Part shown: positions 51,421-61,378 of the stretch, in pieces | Numbering within the stretch: the first letter of the stretch is position 1 | Layout of the letters: every line of letters starts with the position of its first letter | Source of the DNA: Chromobotia macracanthus | Taxonomy: Eukaryota; Chordata; Actinopteri; Cypriniformes; Botiidae | NCBI GenBank assembly: GCA_036877525.1 | Contig: JAZGTH010000008.1 | Span: 3,500,001-3,564,000 of the forward strand | DNA: 64,000 bases | Reading direction: 5' to 3' | The notes under the pieces: generated by a model | The model's input: the letters and a program-made list of their open reading frames with translations, nothing else | The model's database searches: none | Told to the model about the DNA's origin: nothing | Program-made: the position numbers and the translations under genes

Positions 51421-52934
51421 ATATGTAATGCTGGGAACGTGGGAAACTTGCTTTTGTTCTTACTCCCTTTTTCAGTGAAGTGTTTGCTTATATTTGCACA
51501 TTAAATATTCAAACAAACAGGTCTGGCCTTATACTGATTACTTTTAAAGGTCATTTGGTTGTGGAAATTACGCCTTCACATCGTTTATGAGCTTATGAGC
51601 CAAGACTGCCATAATAAAAAATGAAGATAAATAAAGTTAAAATAAATACAGAAAATAATTATAATGAAAAAAAAATAATTAAGGACTAAATTCAATTAAA
51701 AACTATTTTATTTGTTTAACCTAATCATTTATTTCAATTTAGGTTTGGATCTCTATAGCAGGAATTCTCAGGGTGGGACCGGGACCGCAATCCTTAGCCG
51801 GGGTCCTTAAAATAGTAATGTGCTATAAATTATAAAATTGTGCTCTATTATTAAAACACTTAAAGAAACTTTAAACCTAGTTTTAATGTTTGGGTGTATT
51901 CGAACTATTCCAGTGCTGCTACTGTAGATTTTATGAAATCTTTTTGTAAAAAATGTAAAAGTATGAATGTTGTTGAGTCCAAAAGCATTTGAACAAAATG
52001 ACCGTGTTTAAAGCATATACGTGTTATTAACATGATTCAAGGTAAAATGTGTTCTTGGGGGTTTGAGAACCCCTACTATATAGTGCCTTGAACAGTAAAT
52101 TCTTTAAAATATGTTGCTCTGTAATTGATTTTTGTAACTTGTGAAAAATTTAACTTGTAATAAAAATATCATTCATATTTAGAGTCATGTGTCGCTGAGT
52201 CAATAGAGGGCGCTAAGCTTAAATTCACACACATCACTCACGTTGATCCGGAGTGTGTGGTGTTAATGTAACCAGTTGCCTGGTGACGCTGGAGCTGTTT
52301 TCGGCTGTTTCCTGTGCAGTGTCACCCAAAACAAGTTTGAAACAAATAAATCTCCGTTTGTGAGTGTTTTGACATTTTCTAAAACACCCGCTATGTGGCA
52401 TAAACAGCATATATGTGTCTTCGTCTTTCATTTGTGTTTCACGCAGAGTATTGCCAGGCTTGTGAATGTGCCTGTAAATCAGTAACACACTGGTTTATAT
52501 ATGGTTTATATATTTAACTAATAGCCCAAGCTGAACTGATGCCTGTGTTTTGCAGCCTCAGTTAATAAATCTTTGTTTGTTTGAAATTTGTTTTATGCCA
52601 AACGTGTAAGTTCCTGAATATGGAAGAGCCTCAGTGGTTTAATCCAATGTGTGATATGATGCATAACATTAATTAAAGTTTATATTATCCCGCATGCATA
52701 GTAGTTAATGTATACAATTAATGTACACAATATGACATTACTGGCTACAGAATGCAAGCGGTGACAGCATTGTCCTGGAGTTTCACATGCTGTACATAAA
52801 AAACATCTTACACAACATTTTTCATATGTTTGGAATAGTATGGAATGTATGGAATAACTGATTTCATGCGTGTGCAGACTCCTGAATCCTTGAGATATGT
52901 AGGTGAAATAGTATATCTCATGTGGTTTTAGTAG
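51421..52934. other. Interval between the CaMKI promoter and the nek4 relic
   Basis: AT-rich sequence with a slightly CpG-richer patch at 52190-52320. The first nek4 exon, encoding the start Met and the Gly-rich loop (GKGSYGEV in the family), was looked for here and not found in any frame. Confidence 0.5.
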
Positions 52935-53235
52935 TATGTGATCAAGAAGCTGAACCTGAGAACATCACCCAGGCGTGAACGACGAGCCGCAGAGCAGGAA
53001 GCCAAGCTCCTGTCCCAGCTCAAACATCCCAACATTGTCACATACCGGGAATCATGGGAAGGTGAGGACTGGCAACTCTACATTGTGATGGGCTTCTGTG
53101 AGGGAGAACTGTATCACAGTTCATCTGTACCACAGACTCAAACAGCAAAAGGGAGAACTGCTGCTCGAGAGACAGGTGGTGGAGTGGTTCGTACAGATTG
53201 CCATGGCTCTTCAGGTAAGCCTTGTACCCCCAATG

Positions 53236-53300
53236 CATCTATCCATTCATTCATTCATTCATGCATCCCTCCATGAATCCATCTATGCATGCATCCATCT
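53236..53300. repeat. (ATTC)n/(ATCC)n short tandem repeat
   Basis: TCCATTCATTCATTCATTCA followed by variants GCATCCCTCCATGAATCC and ATCTATGCATGCATCC. It lies just after the donor of the first recognisable nek4 exon. Confidence 0.75.
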
Positions 53301-53899
53301 GTGATAGTGGAACAGTTTTACAGTAGACTGATTTTTAAAAACTAATCAAGGTTTACACATGTCTTCTCAGCTAATTGTTAATGCATTTAAACTGCATACA
53401 ACTGCATACATTTTTATTTTCTGTGATCTGTAGTATTTACATGAGAAGCACATCCTGCACCAAGACCTGAAGACGCAGAACATCTTCTTGACCAAGACCA
53501 ACATAATCAAGTGGGTGATCTGGGCATTGCACGGGTTTTGGATTGAGTCTTCAGTCTGAGCCCTTTATCATAGAGAGTGAGCCAGTTCAATAAACTCAAG
53601 TTTATTGATGTTGTCATTTCTGTATGTTTATCTGAGTCTTGTTTGTTTATGTTTAGTCAGATGTGTGGGCATTGGGTTGTTGTGTGTATAAGATGGCCAC
53701 TCTAAAACACGCCTTCAATGCAAAGGACATGAACTCGCCAGTGTATCGAATCATAGAAAGGAAGGTACTAGAACATATTCTTTATCAATTTCATTAAGCA
53801 AATACATCTGTAAATATCTGATCTACATCAGATCTAACAAGATTGACAGATTCCATGTAGTACTAGCAAGATTGTCCTTCCATGTAGTATTGTATGTGT

Positions 53900-54038
53900 A
53901 CATTTATACATTTTGCAAATGCTTTAATCCAAAGTGACATACAATGCATTCAAAATAAAACATTTATCAATGTGTGTTACCTAGGGATTGAACTCAAGAC
54001 GTTTGCATTTCTAAAACCAGTTGGGCTACAGGACCACC
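53900..54038 (-). mobile_element. tRNA-derived SINE in a nek4 intron
   Basis: On the - strand it reads GGTCCTGTAGCCCAACTGGT, a B-box-like GAGTTCAATCCCTAGG, and the tail CACTTTGGATTAAAGCATTT with GCAAAATG. It ends about 30 bp before the next nek4 exon. Confidence 0.7.
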
Positions 54039-55205
54039 AATATGTTTATTTATTTGTATTAATGTCCAGTTACCTCAGATGCTGGGTAAGTACCACCCAC
54101 AGCTGGGAGAACTGATCAAGCGCATGCTGTGTAAGAAACCAGAAGACAGGCCAGATGTCAAACACATCCTGCGACAGCCATACATCAAACATCAGATCTC
54201 AATGTTTCTGGAGGTCACCAAAGAGTATGTGCATTCATACTGTACATACTGTAGCAGAACAGAACGTGTGTGTTTTTACTAATACAATACAATGACAGAT
54301 GCAAAAATATTTTGGACGTTTACTGTTACTGTTCCTGTTACTGATTTTACAGAAAACCTGCCAAATCAAGGGCAAATGCTGGGGCAGCTGCACCAATCAA
54401 ACCACACTATGAGCTTCTGCCACTGTATCTTAACTCTGAGTCAAAGATATTTTTAGATATTTCACAGACTGAAGAAAATCACTTGAACTGACCAAAATCC
54501 TTTAATGGGGCAGCAGAAAATGGCTCTTTTAACACACACTCATCCCCCAGATCTCCTAGTCCGGGCACTTTTGACAGCTCAATCTATAGCAACTACAAGT
54601 AATATAGACACTGAAGTCCAGGAGCAGAAACAGAGAAAAGCCAAACCACCTCAGCCAAAACCCAGCAGCCATCATCATTAAACAAGAGAAGAGAGGTGAA
54701 TGAAGATCTCGTTCCTCCTCAAAAACACCCTCCAAAACAGGTATTTTTATATGTTGGTGGAGCGGACAATAAGAAGACTGCCAATAGATCAATGTCACAA
54801 AGCTCCACCACACCCAGACCTGCAGAGCAAACCAGGAGTTTGAAGGAGAATAAGACAACTGATGTTAGCATGGACCTCAAGGATGACACATTGAAACTGC
54901 TGCAGGAGGCAGCGATGGAGAACATACCTCATGATGAGATGAACGTGGAGAGCCAGAGAGCTTCAGCAGCTGTTTACGATCGTCATAGAATACGTTATTC
55001 AAAGGAAGTTCCTACTAGAAGTTCAACTGAAAAGAGTGAGGTATGTTACTGTGAGGCAACTATTTAAAGATTCTGGTAGTTTTCTAAACCTTAAACTTTA
55101 ATTCTTGAAGTTTAGCTTTATGGACTTCTATCGTATATTGATCTAATGCATGATGATCTAACAGGTGCTAAAGTAAATGTAAATGAGTAACTGTTTTTAT
55201 TACAG

Positions 55206-55360
55206 TTCTCCTGTAGCTCAGTGGTAGAGCATTGTGTTAGCAGCGCAAGAGGTTGTGGGTTCGATTCCCAGGGAGCACATGTAGTGACAAAAATGTATAA
55301 CTTGAATACACTGTAAGTCGCTTTGGATAAAAGTGTCTGCCAAATGCATAAATGTAAATG
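55206..55360 (+). mobile_element. tRNA-derived SINE, well preserved
   Basis: A-box TAGCTCAGTGG (55214-55224) and B-box GGTTCGATTCC (55258-55268) lie in a tRNA-like head. The conserved fish SINE tail CTGTAAGTCGCTTTGGATAA, AAGTGTCTGCCAAATG follows, ending in AAATGTAAATG. The tail and lack of a closing acceptor stem make a functional tRNA gene unlikely. The intact A and B boxes suggest a fairly young copy. Confidence 0.85.
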
Positions 55361-58300
55361 TATTATACTTTGCTTGTCAGTGGGTCTCATTCACTTGTAA
55401 TTGTGTAAGTTGTGTATTTATGTGTGCACAAAATGTTCTGACACAAACTTTACACCGTGTACACAGCAGGTACATACACACATGAATTTGTTCTTACCCT
55501 TTTTTGTTCTAATGCTGATGAATTCAGGCTATTCTAAATTAAGTGCATGCCCACAGTTAGTCATTTTTCCATGTTGATACTAAACATATGATAATATCAT
55601 GAATAATTCAGCACCAGTTTCTGGTTGACACTCCAACATAGTAGGTGGTGATATTGCACCTGTTTGCTTTAAGAGGCACAATGGTTACAAACTCTCTTTG
55701 CCTCCTTACACTTTTATTTGCAGTTATTCATCAGGCATTATTTATTTATATTTATTTCAATAAATACCACAATAATACCATTATCACAAATTCCTCTGGC
55801 CATAATAATTGTATAGCGAAAAATCTGATACCATGACAGCCCTAGAATATACAAATGGTTAGTAAAAGACATCCAGTGTGTTCAATGTATTTCACTTTGT
55901 AGGGAAGTCTAGACTCCACAGAGAAACTACTCAAGCCCATTTCTGTTATTTTGGTACTGATATTGTATTTTCAATTTAGTAATTCAAGCATATTACATTT
56001 ATGTAATCTTTTAAAATAACATTTAATTGATGCTGTTTTATAATAACATTTAGGAGCCATCCAGCTCAGAGGCCACTACAGCTCTCTCAGAACAAAACAA
56101 ACCAGTTCTTCAGCCCTCTTCTTCTTCTGAGCCATCCATGTCACATCAGGGGAGACAGAAGAGAATCAAGACCCTTGATGACCGCCGTAGTGTAATGGAA
56201 TTTGTTCCCCTTATTTCTTACCCGTATTTTAGAATGATAAACAAGTATACTTTGTGAAAATGTCCTTATAGTGTTGGATGCTTAGTTCACACACAGAATT
56301 TATGAATGTCAATGCATTAAATACAGTAACAAAATAGAAACCAAGTGGGTACTTCACACAAATGAAGTGAGACATTTTTCTGAGAACTAATATGCAAATT
56401 GCAATTACTCAACCAAAAATGGTCCTACGGTAATTTTAGTGGCTTTATTATATAATGCATTATTGGATGTTAGATTCCCTCACAGTGGTGAGACTTTTTG
56501 TCATTAGAACAGTATATATAGAATGTGATTTGATTTAAAGCAATAGCATGTATTAGATGTGACCACTGTAAACATAGAAATACCAAAGAGTAACATGAAA
56601 CAGAATAGGTTCATTACTGTGGTCTGTTACTTCAGGTAAAAACAGTGCCCAGACCTTTGCCACTTCTTTCTGAAGATGTGCTATCAACTGACAGTGAACA
56701 GAAGAGTTAATTAGATAAAAACAAACCTACTGGCCTTTCATCTTCTGACACCCCCCAGAGGAACAGGTGAGGCAGCAGAGACTGTATAGAATGATTTAGA
56801 CTGCGGTGTGCAATGTGGCTTTATGCAGAATGTACACGCAGTGACCTGATATATCCAAGTGCATCAGATTTAATTTAATGTGTGTGCACTGTGCCATGTC
56901 AGGACAGTTTTCACACAATACAGCTGCTAACATATCACTTTACTTTCTGAATCGTGCGTTGTCGGCTAGGAAAAGAAGACTGAAGCAGATGCAGGATAAC
57001 TCAAGCCAACAACGTTGAGTGATTTCTTTAAATGCTTGATCATTTGTGCTTGTATTAAAATGTTCATTGGGAGCTTTATATACTTGGTTTTAATTTGCTT
57101 TCAAAGTTTTATCCCCAAGACATTTTTTAACCTGGTTACAACTAAAATGGACTAAACAAGATCTGAATCCATGTTTAATTGGCTTGATTTTTAATATAGT
57201 ATTTTCTGGTCCACTGAAAGTCTGGGTTTTTTTTTAAAGAGACCGCTCTTGACCTTTATAAACCGTTTTGCTAGATCAAAGGCGTTTCTGCATGTGTCTA
57301 TTAGAATGCAAAAGGGGCCCTAGAGTTGCTCGCTGTGATCAAAGTCCACAGGTGCTGCATACATGAATTGAGATGAAAGGAGATTTCGTATGGTTTCATT
57401 GCATATGACTTCCTTGGATTGTATGCTCTCCTTTGAAGCAGAGTCTGCTGTCAAACATGAACCCTGTGATGTCCACTCATTAGACTGTAAGCAGACAGAC
57501 CATCTAGACTGCTGAAGACCTGCCAGCACAACCAGGAAAACAAAAAAGGTATGGACTGACAACAAGTAAAGTGTTACAGTATTAAGTTCTTAATAAAATA
57601 TACAGATCACAGATCATTTTTTGAGACGGCTTAAACTCACAAATCACTTTGTGACATCCCAGTATGCAAAACAAGTCTGTAAGATTTAGGTCAAATGGGA
57701 GCTTAACTGAACTGTAGTGCTTCTCTGTGTATCAGGAGAGGAAAATCTCATTTAGGCAGTCTGATGAAGATGAACGTAGCTCATCTACCAGCTCCACTGG
57801 AGCGTTCAGAGGGAGACTACAAAGAGTAGTAAGACCTCCTACTTATCCGACTCTAATCAGAGGCTATGCTATTATTTTTGTTTCTGTAGTATTTATCAGA
57901 AACTAGCTGGAAAAGAATATTCATGTCTTGGTTTATTTGGAATATGCTAATTACATGTATACAGGTATATTCCTGTATAGCTATGAGTGTTTTTCAGAAA
58001 ACAGGACCAATATGGACCTAATTATTAAGCACCGGTGCTCTGACACGTTGTGCAATTGTGCTAGCATTATTTCCCAATAATGTTTCACTATTCTTTTTGT
58101 CATAATTACTGTCCCCTCTCCACACATTGAGATATTGTTTCTTAATTTTACAGAAAGTGTGAGACCAGTAAGATGCTAGAGATGCTTGGTTCAAATGATG
58201 ACCCAGACATTACACATTGATGCCAGCGATGTATCATTTGAATCAGATGGGCCGAGATGCCATTCTACTCTGCTGCCTGAGTTCATACTGAACAGGAAGT

Positions 58301-59001
58301 ACAGGGACACCCTGATGCTTCATGGGAAGGCCAGAGATGGCCAAGAAGATTTCCAGATTAGTGACTTTCCATTAGGTAATAATTTGTGTCTTCCCACAAT
58401 AAAACAATAGTGCCATGTTACTTGTTTTCTCATTTTAGATGACAGCACGGGTCCAGCGAAGGTCAGGAGAATGGAGCATCTGCGCACAGATGTGAAAGGT
58501 CTCTGTTAGACAGAGTCTTGGACATCATGCAGGAAGAAGATGAAGACAAGAGAGAGGCAAGTCAGACAGTATCTGTGTGGTCAGAACAAGTCTAATTTCA
58601 GTGAACTCAGAGTTCTGATGGACAATAAGAAACAGAGGCATCTGTCTAAAAAATCATTGATCACCATCTTTCTGCACCTGACACCTTTCTGCATTGTGAC
58701 TTGACAATCCTTAAAATTAAACAGGCTGTTTGTATTTTGTAAGAAAGCTGATGATTTCTGGTTTTTAGACAACAGTACTTAAACATGTATTTATATTAGA
58801 AACTTGGTAATTGGTAACTTGGTAAACTTGTATTGGCACTTTTTAAATAGATATTAAATTGCAGTTCAGCTAAAAGATAATTTATTCTGTCCTTCTGTTT
58901 AGCATCTACTGCTGCAGCAAATGCAAAAAGAGAAATACAAGCTGTATGCTGTAAAAGTGCAACAGCTGCAGTTCTTCAAGGACATTGCATTCAAAGATTG
59001 A

Positions 59002-59598
59002 GACAGATACTTGTGCAGAATCTTCTATCAAACACAGATGCCGTTACTGCTGACAGATTTGTGCTCTGAACACAAAGACTATTCACTGAAGCCAGTATCA
59101 CCACTCACTGTAACAATCACAATCATGTAATATTTTTTAAATGCATAGTGATAGATTGAAACAGTAGTTATGCAATAAAGCTGATGTTATTATGCAAGTT
59201 TACAAAAGCAGAAATATTTTAGGATACATATACATTTTTCCTATTGAAAATGTGAACTTGTGCTGTGTAGATTGTAAAAGTGATTCTTATTGTGAAGCAG
59301 ATTTAAAATAGTTTGTTAATAGTTTTTTTATTTTCTTGACAAACTGTATATTTATATTATGAATTATGCAGATCAGTAATGAATGATTTATATGAAATGA
59401 CATTTTTATAAACAGTGTACTTTTCTTTTGCATCAACATCAGTCAAACAAATGTACCAAACCCAAGGTTTTTATTACATAGTGAATGTTCAAAAAAGAAA
59501 TAGAAAATGAATGGCTTTTTATACAGGTTTTGTGTATTTCTACTGTATTATACCCGTAAGGGGTTTGTTGTATCAAATCTAAACTATAATTCTGTGAA
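59002..59598. other. Gap between the nek4 relic and spcs1 (convergent)
   Basis: About 600 bp, AT-rich. AATAAA at 59174-59180 would serve the former nek4 transcript. The remainder probably includes the spcs1 3'UTR on the - strand. No coding signal. Confidence 0.5.
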
Positions 59599-60580
59599 TC
59601 ACTTATGTTTCTTCTTCTTAAGGCTCTCTTGAGGTTTCTCACGATTTTCTCCTGATGTCTCAGGAACAACAGGCTGCCACCTCAGAGGATTTCTCCTGTA
59701 CATGGGCCAGGGGGGCAGTGTGAGCTGAGGAACACAATGGTACACATTACATTAATGGTACATTACTCACCAAATGTGGGATTTTTGTATTGAAATTTTA
59801 CAACAAGCAGACAGAAATCTTATGACATACCAAACAGGAAACTGTGAATCCGACCAACATTATGTAAACAGTCCATCCGAACTGCTGAATGATTAAGCCA
59901 TAGATGAATCCGATCACCTGCAGGGATTAAAGTGGACAGGTCAGGAATACGTTAAGGTTATGATGTCTGTGATAGTGAAGGTGCTGGTATATTTACTTAC
60001 TGCTGACACTAGAATTATTCCTTGGAAAATTTGCTCTGCGAGTCTCTGTCCTTTATAGTCCTAATAATCAGAAAATGTATGAATAGTTTGGTTCCGTTAG
60101 ATAGGCCAAAAGAAATGTACACTGCATTGTCTGCAAATAATACTACGACCAACTTAGTATACATAATGGGAAATATAATTATGCAGATTCTGTTATTATA
60201 ATAAAATGTAATTATGATATCTAATTGCAAAACATAAATATGTACGTTTGTAAATGCTTATTACACAAGTGCAAATATTACATTAACAATTAAAATCACT
60301 TTACTTGTCTAAACAGTTGTGTGCATACTATATGCAAAAACTAAGCTGTGTGATTGTATTGATGACTGCAACAAAGACAAATCAAAGTTTATTAAGTCAT
60401 AATTAAAGTAATGTTCACAGGTCTATTGCTACTGGATAGATAGCGGTTAACATATGTACTTGATAAACCTTCTAACAGCTACCAACTCATTATGAAATAA
60501 CATACATGCAGATTTAAAGCCATTTATCAAAAAACAAAGCTTACCATGTGACTCGGAATTGACTTAAACATCGAAAGCAT
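59599..60580 (-). CDS. spcs1: spcs1: signal peptidase complex subunit 1, complete, four exons
   Basis: Exons on the - strand: 60580-60545 (MLSMFKSIPSHM), 60060-60001 (DYKGQRLAEQIFQGIILVSA), 59917-59831 (VIGFIYGLIIQQFGWTVYIM and on) and 59724-59599 (ending ESLKKKKHK, TGA). The total is 309 nt, 102 aa, equal to the family's usual length. SPCS1 is a small non-catalytic subunit of the ER signal peptidase complex. Two membrane segments are seen, about residues 26-44 and 48-66, with a short luminal turn containing QQFGW between them and both tails cytosolic in the family model. The C-terminal tail has the family's PPWPMYRRNPLRWQPV motif and a Lys-rich end. All splice sites are GT-AG with frame kept. 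The gene is tail-to-tail with the nek4 relic and head-to-head with glt8d1, the same neighbours as in human 3p21.1. Confidence 0.96.
60061..60544 (-). other. spcs1 intron 1
   Basis: A 484-bp AT-rich intron with no repeat or coding signal recognised. Confidence 0.7.
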
Positions 60581-61067
60581 TTTGTAATCGTATAATAAAT
60601 CCGTTAGATGCGTCAGTGATGTTTCCTGTATGAAATGTGTACGTAGAGATGCGCAGGACCCTTTAGAAAATATATCCAAACGGGCTAAAATGCGTCCAGA
60701 ATGCGCAGAATGGCGTTCTGTTAGCTACATTTAACCAGTGATTGAATCTAGCACAAACATGTGTTTAAATATTCTAATAACATATTAAATACTCCACACA
60801 ATCTAGATGCAATAATACGGAGTATAAAAATGATTTTTTTTATATCAGGCAGTAATCTAGACACACTTTTTAGGCCAATTATGGTCATGGGCGTATTTAA
60901 AGACGTCACCAGCTGTCGACATGATCGGATCTGTAACTCATTTAAACAGATTCATCTCATGTGTCTGATGCAGAGGAGCACGGGTCTTATAATATATAGA
61001 TCAGTGAATGCCTGTGTGCGCTGTGGCGTGTTTCTGTCCTCACGCAGCGGACGGAGCAGGACTGAAG
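60581..61067. promoter_or_regulatory. Shared (bidirectional) promoter region of spcs1 and glt8d1, with candidate glt8d1 exon 1
   Basis: The two genes are divergent with start codons about 800 bp apart. The region carries clustered CpGs near 60640-60720 and 60880-61060 and a CRE-like GACGTCACC at 60902-60910. A donor GAAG/GTAACT after 61067 ends a plausible non-coding first exon of glt8d1 (GCAGCGGACGGAGCAGGACT precedes it). Shared regulation is inferred from arrangement; no core promoter element is decisive. Confidence 0.5.
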
Positions 61068-61378
61068 GTAACTGGACTTGTTGGTGTTGAGTTGGCGTTT
61101 TGGATGAAGAGCCAAAGGGAATCAAAACGTTAAATAAATCAAGGTTTGCGAACCTGCAGTTCTGAGGCTTTTTCCTTTCAACATTGTGGAATTAACATTC
61201 TTTTTAGCTGCATGCGGTGTTTTTTTAACTTGTTTAATTTGTTTTAACAATAAAGATTTGTTTGCGTTATATTCAACTTAATTATACCTTGCTGAATCGT
61301 TCTTGCAATTTGCAAATGTTGCTCATGCTATTTTATTGTTTTACTCAGAACTACACCATTAATTTTTGATCAAGTACC

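Larger units (their letters stand above)
52935..59001 (+). pseudogene. nek4: nek4 (NIMA-related kinase 4) relic, multiply broken
   Basis: NEK4 is a Ser/Thr kinase linked to cilia and DNA-damage responses in mammals (family knowledge). Recognisable pieces: 52935-53214 (YVIKKLNLR, QEAKLLSQLKHPNIVTY, VVEWFVQIAMALQ), 53434 to about 53548 (YLHEKHILHQDLKTQNIF), 53657-53764 (SDVWALGCCVYKMATLKHAF), 54070-54224 (ELIKRMLCKKPEDRPDVKHI), spacer pieces 54353-55040, 56054-56190 and about 56970-57020, 57736 to about 57828 (DEDERSSSTSSTGAF), 58186-58376 (MMTQTLHID, NRKYRDTLMLHGKARD), 58439-58556 and 58913-59001 (VQQLQFFKDIAF). Lesions: no Gly-loop exon; a 16-bp insertion/duplication at 53109-53135; HRD changed to HQD; a 1-nt loss near 53511 before GDLGIAR; no exon for the activation loop and GTPYYMSPE; TGA at 54489; a stop at 54595 and frame change near 54660; a frame break near 58185; and a frame break with TAG near 58507. 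Splice sites are largely kept, so decay is fairly recent. The neighbouring spcs1 and glt8d1 are intact, which argues against poor sequence as the cause. Confidence 0.88.

Noticed and set aside
55206..55280. tRNA-like gene with A and B boxes
   Set aside because: It continues into a conserved SINE tail and lacks a proper acceptor-stem closure, so it is the head of a SINE, not a tRNA gene.
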